A stretch of 64,000 nucleotides of DNA from Clostridium transplantifaecale (GTDB lineage: Bacteria > Bacillota > Clostridia > Lachnospirales > Lachnospiraceae): positions 62,001 through 126,000 of the forward strand of contig NZ_UYZY01000003.1 of assembly GCF_900626075.1 (NCBI RefSeq). Reading direction: 5' to 3'. The notes under the pieces are model-generated. The model searched no databases. It had not been told where the DNA came from and saw only the letters and a program-made list of their open reading frames with translations. Below are positions 17,260 through 23,710 of this stretch, one piece after another (positions within the stretch are counted from its first letter, which is position 1; each line of letters starts with the position of its first letter). Made by a program: the position numbers and the translations under genes.

Positions 17260-19098
17260 TCAGTTCTCCTCGGCATGAATTAAAAGCTGAAGCGTGTATA
17301 TTCCGCCGGTTTCCCCTATTGCGGTATCAGCTGTGTCATTGCCAGCAAACGGCCATTCCCAATCCAACTGGTATGTAATAAATTCATTAGCGCCGATTGT
17401 ATCCCGCAAGGTCAGTTTACCGTTCGTGACGGAGCCGGAAACTGCCTGACTGGTGATTTTGCCGCCATTTGTTTTTAATGGAGTCAGCGTAATTCGGAGA
17501 GGAAGATGAATCTCTCCCTCGGAAATATCCAATGTAAGATTTAACTCTGTGGAGAGCGTGTTTTTCAATTGAAAACGATAAAAACCGGATGAGCCCGGGG
17601 CTACTTTTTCCGTAAGTCCGCTTGTTCGGTTATAGAACAGATCGATTATATCGCCCTGGTTCCATGGGGTATAGTGAGCGGAATCTTTCACATTTCCCCA
17701 AAAAGTCAGTTCTCCGTCTCCACTTTCAGTGCTGTCCTCAGTACTTTCAGCGCTGGCTTCGGTGCTTTCAGTGCTGGCCTCGGTACTTTCGGCGCTGTCC
17801 TCAGTGCTTTCAGTGCTGTCTTCGGTGCTTTCAGTGCTGTCCTCGGTGCTTTTGTCTTCAGTGCTTTCAGTGCTGTCCTCGGTGCTTTCGGCGCTGTCCT
17901 CAGTGCTTTCGGTGCCGGGCTCGGGGTTTCCGGTACTGCCTCCAGTATTTCCGGAGTGGCTGCCGCCGTGTCCTCCGCTGCCGGGTTTGGGGCCGCTGCC
18001 TCCGGCTGAAGGTTCAGAGCCTCCTGATGGAGCCGGATCGGCAGGCGAAAGGGATGGCGTCGGATCGTATGGAAAAGCGTCAAGACCGGCATCGGTATTT
18101 GAATTGGCGGAGGGACTGTTTCCTTCGGGGACGCCCGCTGTCTCTGATGGGTTGTCGGCCTCTGACTGACGCTCTTGTATCGGTGAAGCGTTTCCGCCTA
18201 TTGGTATAACTGCCTCATTATTAATAATCACTCCGTTTTCACCTGGCGCCTGTACTTCCGAACTGGGGAGCGTTATAGTCCCATCCGGGCTAATGAATGT
18301 TTCATCCGACAGGGTGACGGTCCCGTCCGGTTCAATGGTATAACCGTTTCCTGTTATTTGTCCGTTCGGATAAATTACAGTGTCATCCGGTAAAATAACC
18401 GCGGCGGCGTTTCCGCTGCTGTTAGGGATGACAATAGTCCCATCCGGCAGATGGACGGCGCCTCCCGGCGTTACAATAACGCCGCTGCTGGTAGATGCCG
18501 TGCCGTACGGTGTTGTGATCCATCCTCTGTCATCAGCATAAAGCTTGCTGTCAGGCTGAAGCGTGATTTGGCCGTCATCCAGCTCAATGACGAGTTCCAG
18601 GATTCTGATATCGACGGCAACGGTGATGGCGTAGTCCTGGTTAGAGTCTCTGGTGATAATCACGCCCTGCTCATCTTTATCGGGGGAAATGGTAACCGGC
18701 TGTTTCGCATCCACGGAGCCGTCCTGGTTATAAACAGTGATAGTGTGATCACCAAACGAAACATTGGGAAATAAAAAACGTCCGTCCGAATCGGTAACCG
18801 TAGAGACGGGATCACTGTGAAGTTCGATATGCCGCCCGGCTGCCGGGGAACCGTCTGAATAGAATATGCGCCCTGTAATATGGGTCCTGGTTCTGGCTGC
18901 AGTTTCATCCGGGGTAAGTAAAATCGTGTCGATGATTTGCCCCGCCGGCTTTTGTCCGGCGCGTTTTCCCAGTAAATAACCGGCAACACAGGAGGTAATA
19001 AGGGCCAGGAACAGCAGAAGAAGCAGAATCAGCCACCGCCTTTTCGTTTCATCTTCCTTCGGATCGGGGAGAGGTGTAGTATTATAAACTCGTGCCAT
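17260..19098 (-). CDS. Membrane-anchored repeat protein with carboxypeptidase-regulatory-like domain
   Basis: This 612-aa protein has a short cytoplasmic head (MARVYNTTPLPDPKEDETKRR is split here at residue 20), one membrane helix (WLILLLLLFLALITSCVAGYL, about 21-41) and an extracellular part. Residues about 75-135 (ITGRIFYSDGSPAAGRH...LHSDPV...DGRFLFPNV) match the CarboxypepD_reg fold. Next comes a series of DGTI/DGTV strand repeats, a Pro/Gly-rich tract, STESTED heptads and a beta-rich C-terminal domain resembling the TasA-like proteins. It may act as a membrane base for the exported subunits; this is inference. The ATG at 19098 is chosen because AAGGAGG lies 11 bases upstream. Confidence 0.7.
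   Translation of the reverse strand: MARVYNTTPLPDPKEDETKRRWLILLLLLFLALITSCVAGYLLGKRAGQKPAGQIIDTILLTPDETAARTRTHITGRIFYSDGSPAAGRHIELHSDPVSTVTDSDGRFLFPNVSFGDHTITVYNQDGSVDAKQPVTISPDKDEQGVIITRDSNQDYAITVAVDIRILELVIELDDGQITLQPDSKLYADDRGWITTPYGTASTSSGVIVTPGGAVHLPDGTIVIPNSSGNAAAVILPDDTVIYPNGQITGNGYTIEPDGTVTLSDETFISPDGTITLPSSEVQAPGENGVIINNEAVIPIGGNASPIQERQSEADNPSETAGVPEGNSPSANSNTDAGLDAFPYDPTPSLSPADPAPSGGSEPSAGGSGPKPGSGGHGGSHSGNTGGSTGNPEPGTESTEDSAESTEDSTESTEDKSTEDSTESTEDSTESTEDSAESTEASTESTEASAESTEDSTESGDGELTFWGNVKDSAHYTPWNQGDIIDLFYNRTSGLTEKVAPGSSGFYRFQLKNTLSTELNLTLDISEGEIHLPLRITLTPLKTNGGKITSQAVSGSVTNGKLTLRDTIGANEFITYQLDWEWPFAGNDTADTAIGETGGIYTLQLLIHAEEN
17729..17912 (-). repeat. 21-bp tandem repeats encoding Ser-Thr-Glu heptads
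   Basis: The tract encodes STESTED, STESTEA and SAESTED units. It forms an acidic flexible spacer between the Gly/Pro-rich part and the C-terminal beta-rich domain of the 612-aa membrane protein. Copies differ by a few bases. Confidence 0.8.
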
Positions 19099-19142
19099 TT
19101 TTCCTGTATCCTCCTTAATATGTATCGGTAACAATCTGATTT

Positions 19143-19193
19143 CAGCCTGCAGGAAAAGGCATCACCGTTTGTGATGCCCTTTCCTGAGGGCTG
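19143..19193 (-). promoter_or_regulatory. Strong intercistronic stem-loop downstream of the TasA-like gene
   Basis: The arms CAGCC..CAGGAAA.GGCATCAC and GTGATGCC.TTTCCTG..GGCTG pair over more than 18 positions around a small loop. No clear U-tract follows on the minus strand, so it is more likely an RNA-stabilising or attenuating hairpin than a full terminator. A second GC-rich hairpin (CCGCCCC/GGGGCGG, 19213-19233) lies just upstream. Together they would favour the first subunit over downstream genes. Confidence 0.6.
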
Positions 19194-19261
19194 ATTTCAT
19201 CCCATGAGGGGACCGCCCCGGCACAGGGGGCGGAAAATGGATGGTTGATATGATATATGGT

Positions 19262-19903
19262 TTAAGGAGTGGGTGACGTAGGAGCAGTCTGTTTGCCGGT
19301 GACGGTGATATCCAAATCCCAGGTCTTTCCGGCATAGGCGTTGTCATTACCGGTTTTAGTATCGTTCTCTCCAAATCCCCATACCCAGTAGATTGTGATG
19401 TCCTTTTTCATATCATCGGCTGTAGTGGAATAGGCAATATTACCGGTTGGAATCGTTAAGTTATCCAGAGCGACACCTGGTTTTGAAGTGGTGATTTCTT
19501 CTGTTGAAAACAGTAAATCATCCGGTAAGTTGGTTCCGGATGCGTCAGGTTTTGTCGTCGAAGCTTTGATAGCTACATCGTAGTCAATGCCCACTTCACT
19601 GCCGCTGCCATCGATCTCAATCGTGAATTTTCCGCTTGCACCGGGAGCAATAACGCCCTCTTTCAGAGTCGTTTCATCATAACTGGTTCGATTTGCAGTG
19701 TCGCCCAGGTCAATAGGAGTAGTAGTGGTTACTTCAGCTCCGCCATGATTGGCTTTAAAACTCCAGGCGGCTACCGTAGCTGTGGCTGAGCCGGTTACTT
19801 CAGTTACATATCGGGCCATGGTTCCGCCCAGGAGACAGGTGGTGATTACAGTCAGCATCAGGGCAAGGGCGCCAAGGCGGCCTACATAAGACTTTTTCTT
19901 CAT
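19262..19903 (-). CDS. TasA-like SipW-dependent exported protein, likely major subunit
   Basis: This 213-aa protein begins MKKKSYVGRLGALALMLTVI with a signal region ending LLGGTMARYVTEVTGSATA, matching the SipW-substrate pattern. The mature chain contains APGASGKFTIEIDGSG, a strand motif common to TasA/camelysin-like proteins, and ends in a Pro/Thr tail (TAPTSPTP). The ATG at 19903 is preceded by GAGGAAGAG, so an earlier in-frame ATG is rejected. It lies directly after the first SipW-type peptidase and is flanked on both sides by hairpins, which suggests separately tuned, high expression. Assembly into fibres is inferred from the family, not shown. Confidence 0.78.
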   Translation of the reverse strand: MKKKSYVGRLGALALMLTVITTCLLGGTMARYVTEVTGSATATVAAWSFKANHGGAEVTTTTPIDLGDTANRTSYDETTLKEGVIAPGASGKFTIEIDGSGSEVGIDYDVAIKASTTKPDASGTNLPDDLLFSTEEITTSKPGVALDNLTIPTGNIAYSTTADDMKKDITIYWVWGFGENDTKTGNDNAYAGKTWDLDITVTGKQTAPTSPTP

Positions 19904-19934
19904 TATGTACTCTTCCTCGCTTTCTTTATTAGCT

Positions 19935-19976
19935 GGGAACCGTGTTGCGGTTATGTATCGCCCAGGCACGGTTCCC
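19935..19976 (-). promoter_or_regulatory. Leader stem-loop upstream of the TasA-like gene
   Basis: GGGAACCGTG (19935-19944) pairs perfectly with CACGGTTCCC (19967-19976), 32 bases before the start codon. It could protect the 5' end of a processed transcript or modulate translation. Confidence 0.45.
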
Positions 19977-20074
19977 GCATGTGCCTGCGGCAGTCTGCAC
20001 CCAGTCAGGAGTCTGGTTATTGATACAGCTTCAGTCTGCGCTGTGCCCGCAGGCAGAAGCTGGTGCATGAACAG

Positions 20075-20710
20075 TTATTCTTTTTGTTGCTCCGGTCCCT
20101 TTTGGGCGGCGGCCTGGCCGGAGCGGAGTTCTTCCAGTTCGGCTTCCAGCCTGGCGGTACGGGCGGCATCTGCTTTATCCAGGCGGCGCCGCTGCCGGAT
20201 ATCCCAGAGAATAAAAAGGAGGAGAGGACAGAAGATGAAAAGAATCATGCCCACGGGTGTTTGGATAAAGAGGATTACATTTCCCAGTCCGCCAATTCTT
20301 CCTCCTCTCCAGATACCTTCAATCTGTCCGTCGGTGACCGCCAGACGGTCAGCCGTATTATTGGCGTCGCCCTGAGTTACATACCGGGGTAAACCGTCCT
20401 CTCCGGCGGTAATGTCCATGATTCGGTGAGTCACGGCTTTTCCGGATGTAAGATAGCAGATGACATCACCTTCCCGAAGCGCCGACGGTTCCGTTTCGTG
20501 AATAAAAATCAGGTCGCCCGTATGAATTTCGGGTTCCATGGAACCCGAGAGTACGATGGCCGGTTTAACTCCGAATATCCCCGGAAGTTCATCGGGATTC
20601 AGATAGGTACGGGTGATTAGGATTATATTCATCAAAATAATCGGAACAAGAAGGATACAAAGTATGGTTCCGGTCATTGCCGACAGCGGAAGTTTGTTTT
20701 TTTTAATCAT
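20075..20710 (-). CDS. sipW: SipW-type signal peptidase I (first copy)
   Basis: This 211-aa protein has an N-terminal helix (TILCILLVPIILMNIIL), the nucleophile serine in VLSGSMEP (S57), the histidine in KAVTHRIMD (H95), the aspartate in TQGDANN (D115), and a C-terminal helix followed by a charged tail rich in Arg, Glu and Ala (about residues 170-211, possibly helical). The Ser-His pair marks the SipW/ER-type branch. It overlaps the upstream 65-aa gene by 8 bases and precedes the TasA-like gene, its probable substrate. The long cytoplasmic tail is absent from the second copy. Confidence 0.9.
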   Translation of the reverse strand: MIKKNKLPLSAMTGTILCILLVPIILMNIILITRTYLNPDELPGIFGVKPAIVLSGSMEPEIHTGDLIFIHETEPSALREGDVICYLTSGKAVTHRIMDITAGEDGLPRYVTQGDANNTADRLAVTDGQIEGIWRGGRIGGLGNVILFIQTPVGMILFIFCPLLLFILWDIRQRRRLDKADAARTARLEAELEELRSGQAAAQKGPEQQKE

Positions 20711-20900
20711 GTGCCTCCTCCTTCCGGTTCACCTCTTTTGGGGACAGAGTATTTTGGAGGTTCTGCCGGATTCGGAAAATATCACGGCAGTATTTGGCAT
20801 AATTGAATGCCGCGTCGGTATTGCCGTTCATTTCCCCTTTCTCACAGGGAAGATTTATGTTTACATTGAGTTCAACTTGAACGGTTGCTGTTTCTTCCAT
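20703..20900 (-). CDS. Small protein of unknown function, first gene of the surface operon
   Basis: This 65-aa protein (MEETATVQVELNVNINLPC at the N-terminus) has no membrane segment or signal peptide and is not recognised. Support for coding comes from an AAGGAGG ribosome site 8 bases before the ATG and an 8-base overlap with the downstream signal peptidase gene. It is the first gene after the proposed invertible promoter. The C-terminal half is charged (NRKEEAHD end). It could be a regulator or cytosolic factor for export, but nothing in the sequence shows which. Confidence 0.65.
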   Translation of the reverse strand: MEETATVQVELNVNINLPCEKGEMNGNTDAAFNYAKYCRDIFRIRQNLQNTLSPKEVNRKEEAHD

Positions 20901-20955
20901 GGCCGCCTATCCTCCTTATCGGTTTTTGTGGTTTTCCTATACAGGAACGCTGGCT

Positions 20956-20984
20956 TATCACATAATCGACATTATGTGATGAAA
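20956..20984 (+). repeat. Left inverted repeat of the invertible segment
   Basis: A 29-bp repeat whose core is CATAATCGACATTATGTGA. It is matched by its reverse complement at 21335-21363 with one difference. The core is itself two 8-9-bp arms (TCACATAAT, ATTATGTGA) around a CGAC centre, the form expected for paired recombinase binding. Confidence 0.88.
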
Positions 20985-21334
20985 CAGCGGCGGAACTCAC
21001 ATCCAACGGTACGCTTCCCAAATTCTCATCAAAAAAACAGCCGGTTTTTACCTGCTGTCAAGAAAAAATACAATATAATAGTGGAATTTTTACCAATAAC
21101 AGAATATTCGGGCTGCGTTAATATTTGATTCAGCCGGAATCTTTTTTGAGTGCCGGAAAATTGCACGCGCTCAGCGCCTCTTCCCGTTTCGCATGCTGGT
21201 TTAACACGTTTCGCGTTATCTACTGATAAATGGGCACAAAAAGCCAGAGGTATACCATATATTTCTAAATATATCTTGCAAAAATCCCCTTACTGAGGCA
21301 TAATAATTTGGTAAAGAGTTGCTTTTTTATGTAA
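20985..21334. promoter_or_regulatory. 350-bp putative invertible promoter segment
   Basis: This stretch has no ORF of note and lies between the first gene of the surface operon and the 3' end of a tyrosine recombinase gene, bounded by inverted 29-bp repeats. Promoter-like sequence is found mostly on the plus strand: TTGCAA-17-CATAAT at 21276-21304, TTGCTT-18-CATAAT running into the right repeat, and a lone TATAAT at 21074-21079. A weaker minus-strand option exists (TTGCAA-16-TATGGT). In the given orientation the better promoters point away from the operon; inversion would turn them toward it. Confidence 0.75.
21276..21304 (+). promoter_or_regulatory. Candidate switchable promoter inside the invertible segment
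   Basis: The -35 TTGCAA and -10 CATAAT are 17 bp apart. As sequenced it would transcribe toward the recombinase 3' end (antisense to it). After inversion it would face the surface operon, a short distance from the repeat boundary. Confidence 0.5.
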
Positions 21335-21363
21335 TTTCATCACATAATGTCGATTATGTTATA
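21335..21363 (-). repeat. Right inverted repeat of the invertible segment
   Basis: Reverse-complement partner of 20956-20984; 28 of 29 positions agree, 25 of them contiguous. It ends 37 bases from the stop of the recombinase gene. Confidence 0.88.
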
Positions 21364-21400
21364 TTTAAACCAGATTCTCTCTTGCAGTAAGATGGCTCAT

Positions 21401-22240
21401 CTATAGAAGCAGGTTTAATCTGGACAGGGAGCGGATACATTCTTCTTCAGTTGTAGAAGTATAGATTCGGGTTGTTTCTATATTTGTGTGTCCCAGTATA
21501 TCTGCAAGCCGTACAATATCCTTTTCCAGCCGGTAATAGGTCAGGGCGAAAAGATGGCGCAGATTATGAGGAAACACTTTTTTTGGCTCAATACCCGTGT
21601 TTTTACACAGCGCTTTCATTTCTGCCCAGATATTACATCGGTTGAGAGGCGTTCCATTCTTCGTCACAAAAACAGGACCTGTGCTGATGTGGTTTTCCTT
21701 ACAGTATCTGGCCAGTATCTGTCTCAAATTTTTCGAAAGGAAAATGGTCCTTTCTTTCCCCTTATTCGATATGCGTACGCTGCCGGTGCGGAGCGATTCT
21801 GCCGTAATATAACGGTGTTCACTCACTCTGATTCCCGTGCTGCAGATTGTTTGGATGAGGAGGCAGAGCCGTTCATTTTTATTCCGTTTTGCTTCCAGGA
21901 TTAGTTTCTTATATTCTTCTATGCTCAGTTCTTTGTCCTGCTCCCGGTAAGAGCGGCGTTGGATTTTTAGTAACTTCACCTGTAAATCGTGATATCCGCA
22001 AAAAGATAAAAATCTGTTTAAGGCAACCAGCATACTGTTGGCGCTGGTTGATTTGTATTTTTCAGACAGGATTTTTTTATATTCCAGAATCATGTCCTTA
22101 GAGAGCTCTGTCTTAAAAGCCGGGGAGCATAGAAAGGCGCGTATATCCCTCAGATATTTTTCGATGGTAGATGCAGCACACTCCTCGTTGATGAGATGCT
22201 GCTCAAATTGTTTTAACTGGATTTCGTTAAGCAGTGCCAT
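21401..22240 (-). CDS. Tyrosine recombinase, likely the invertase for the adjacent switch
   Basis: This 279-aa protein has an N-terminal SAM-like DNA-binding domain (about 1-95) and a C-terminal catalytic domain with all expected residues: R138 in STGIRVSE, a lysine in SNKGKERTI (K160/K162), H225 and R228 in PHNLRHLF, H251 in LGHTNIETTR and the nucleophile Y260 in RIYT. The length is in the range of inversion enzymes and of small integrases. The gene lies immediately beside an inverted-repeat pair, with no phage genes, excisionase or direct repeats seen. A TTATAATAA -10-like element lies upstream; the ribosome site (AAAGGA, 13 bases away) is weak, suggesting low expression. Confidence 0.9.
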   Translation of the reverse strand: MALLNEIQLKQFEQHLINEECAASTIEKYLRDIRAFLCSPAFKTELSKDMILEYKKILSEKYKSTSANSMLVALNRFLSFCGYHDLQVKLLKIQRRSYREQDKELSIEEYKKLILEAKRNKNERLCLLIQTICSTGIRVSEHRYITAESLRTGSVRISNKGKERTIFLSKNLRQILARYCKENHISTGPVFVTKNGTPLNRCNIWAEMKALCKNTGIEPKKVFPHNLRHLFALTYYRLEKDIVRLADILGHTNIETTRIYTSTTEEECIRSLSRLNLLL

Positions 22241-22372
22241 TTCGTATCAAATGTCCTTTCGTTTTTTTATTATTATAACCAATATGCTCTTTATTCATTT
22301 GTAAATTTAACAAAAATTTACCAGCTGAAAGGGAAAGAGGGATTATTTCACCGCCCGGGAGCAAAATAATGG

Positions 22373-22401
22373 ATGACAAATATCAAAATGTTTAGTATAA
22401 T
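22373..22401 (+). promoter_or_regulatory. Promoter of tRNA-Ser
   Basis: ATGACA (22373-22378) and TATAAT (22396-22401) are separated by 17 bp, 43 bases upstream of the mature tRNA. Confidence 0.7.
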
Positions 22402-22444
22402 ATCAGAGGTGCAGTAGCCGGGAATGTCTGCTGCTTCAAAATAT

Positions 22445-22532
22445 GGAGATGTACCCAAGTGGCTGAAGGGTCCGCACTCGAAATGCGGTAGGTCGGGTAA
22501 CCGGCGCGAGGGTTCAAATCCCTCCATCTCCG
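22445..22532 (+). tRNA. tRNA-Ser(CGA)
   Basis: An 88-nt class II tRNA. The acceptor arm GGAGATG pairs with CATCTCC, followed by discriminator G. The anticodon stem-loop is CCGCA-CTCGAAA-TGCGG with anticodon CGA, reading UCG. A long variable arm precedes the T-arm GAGGG-TTCAAAT-CCCTC. CCA is not encoded. Confidence 0.97.
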
Positions 22533-22576
22533 TTATATAATAACCTGGGTGTGCGGCACAGAGGTTATCAACATTC

Positions 22577-22630
22577 AAAAAAGGCTGCATTGCGGTTCTG
22601 TGGATACAGAATTGCAATGCAGCCTTTTTT
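22577..22630. terminator. Terminator after tRNA-Ser
   Basis: AAAAAAGGCTGCATTGC pairs with GCAATGCAGCCTTTTTT, with an inner TTCTGT/ACAGAA stem. The T-tracts on both strands make it suitable for both directions. Confidence 0.85.
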
Positions 22631-22796
22631 GTGGATAACAAAATTTCAGCATGAATAAACATAGTCATGATGTGAGAGGGGAATGAACGTAAAAATACAG
22701 TCAATAATCATATATATGGAAGGATTACACCTATGCCAAACGGTCCGGAGATGTACAATGCGTCTGAACTTCATATTAATAGTATGTACCCGCTCA

Positions 22797-22838
22797 GGAA
22801 AACAGGTAATGCCGCAGTATATCCTGCAGCATTACCTG
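22797..22838 (-). terminator. Terminator downstream of the 50-aa gene
   Basis: On the minus strand CAGGTAATGC.GCAG pairs with CTGC.GCATTACCTG and is followed by TTTTCC. It lies about 65 bases after the stop of the small gene. Confidence 0.65.
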
Positions 22839-22903
22839 CCGGCTCAGATACCGGATACTTGTAAAAGTCTGTATCATAATTTGCTGTTACCGATACCTGG
22901 GCG

Positions 22904-23056
22904 TCAGTTTTCACCTTCCGCTACGATCTCTTCTAATACCTTGATTAGATCAAAAATACTTTCCAACCGGACATTGCGTTCCAGAATTGAATTTTTCAAA
23001 TCAACAGACAGTGATTCGAATTTTTCCTGGACGGCCGGAGCTACATAGGATGCCAT
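22904..23056 (-). CDS. Small hypothetical protein, 50 aa
   Basis: The protein starts MASYVAPAVQEKFESLSVDL, is acidic and probably helical, and has no membrane segment. AGAGGTG lies 7 bases before the ATG at 23056, which is preferred over an upstream in-frame ATG. A terminator follows, so it is a monocistronic unit. No family is recognised. Confidence 0.65.
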   Translation of the reverse strand: MASYVAPAVQEKFESLSVDLKNSILERNVRLESIFDLIKVLEEIVAEGEN

Positions 23057-23156
23057 ATTATCACCTCTTTGATAGGGTGTCACACAAGATAAAAAAATAT
23101 GCACAAAAATTGTATATTTTGGTGGGACCAGAACTTAAATTTGGAGGAAACAATAA

Positions 23157-23705
23157 ATGAACATAGAATCGGGAATTTTATCGGCGGCCGTGATACTTGT
23201 GATAGCGGTTTTAAACTGTTTTTACGGATATCGGTTAAAAGAATTGTGGATTGGCCTGTCGGGATTTATGGTGGGAGCGCTGTTTGGCGGCAATATCGCA
23301 TGGAAGCTGAGCGGAAGCGGCTGGATTACCGCAATGGCGGCTCTGATTGCGGGGCTTATATTGGGTGCGGCTGCATTCCGGCTGTATTTTGCGGGGATTT
23401 TTATCCTGGCTTTTCTTATGGTATTTGAAACAGGAAAAATCCTGCTTCAGGAAGAAGGAACTCTGCTGTTCCTCCTTCCTGTTGTTTTAGGCATAGCTGC
23501 CGGATTTCTTGCAATTAAATTTACAAAAGCAGTGATTGTATTGACGACCGCACTTGGCGGCGGTTTTTCCATTGTGGACAGCAGCATGGGACTTTTTAAT
23601 GTGCAGCACACGGGATTTTCTATTATTTCTACTGTGGTAGTGGGAATGACATTTGCGGTAATCGGGGTCTGCGTTCAGTTTTGTATTACAGCAAATGGCA
23701 GATAA
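23157..23705 (+). CDS. Integral membrane protein, DUF4203/TMEM198-like
   Basis: This 182-aa protein consists almost entirely of about seven hydrophobic segments with repeated small-residue motifs (GLSGFMVGALFGG, LIAGLILGAAAF, VLGIAAGFLAIKF). The pattern resembles the DUF4203 family, whose role is not established. TTGGAGG lies upstream of the ATG. It converges on hcp with only 5 bases between the stops, so the two transcripts may overlap at their ends. Confidence 0.65.
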   Translation: MNIESGILSAAVILVIAVLNCFYGYRLKELWIGLSGFMVGALFGGNIAWKLSGSGWITAMAALIAGLILGAAAFRLYFAGIFILAFLMVFETGKILLQEEGTLLFLLPVVLGIAAGFLAIKFTKAVIVLTTALGGGFSIVDSSMGLFNVQHTGFSIISTVVVGMTFAVIGVCVQFCITANGR

Positions 23706-23710
23706 TCATT

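Noticed and set aside
17622-18209. Several 110-195-aa ORFs opposite and alongside the Ser-Thr-Glu repeats
   Set aside because: They arise from the 21-bp repeats and show no start signals.
21074-21079. Lone TATAAT in the invertible segment as the main switch promoter
   Set aside because: No acceptable -35 lies 16-18 bases upstream (CCTGCT/CTGCTG); the TTGCAA-17-CATAAT pair is better.
22445-22532. tRNA-Ser as an integration site for a genomic island
   Set aside because: No repeated 3' tRNA end, phage gene or excisionase is visible in the window; it is kept only as an alternative for the recombinase.
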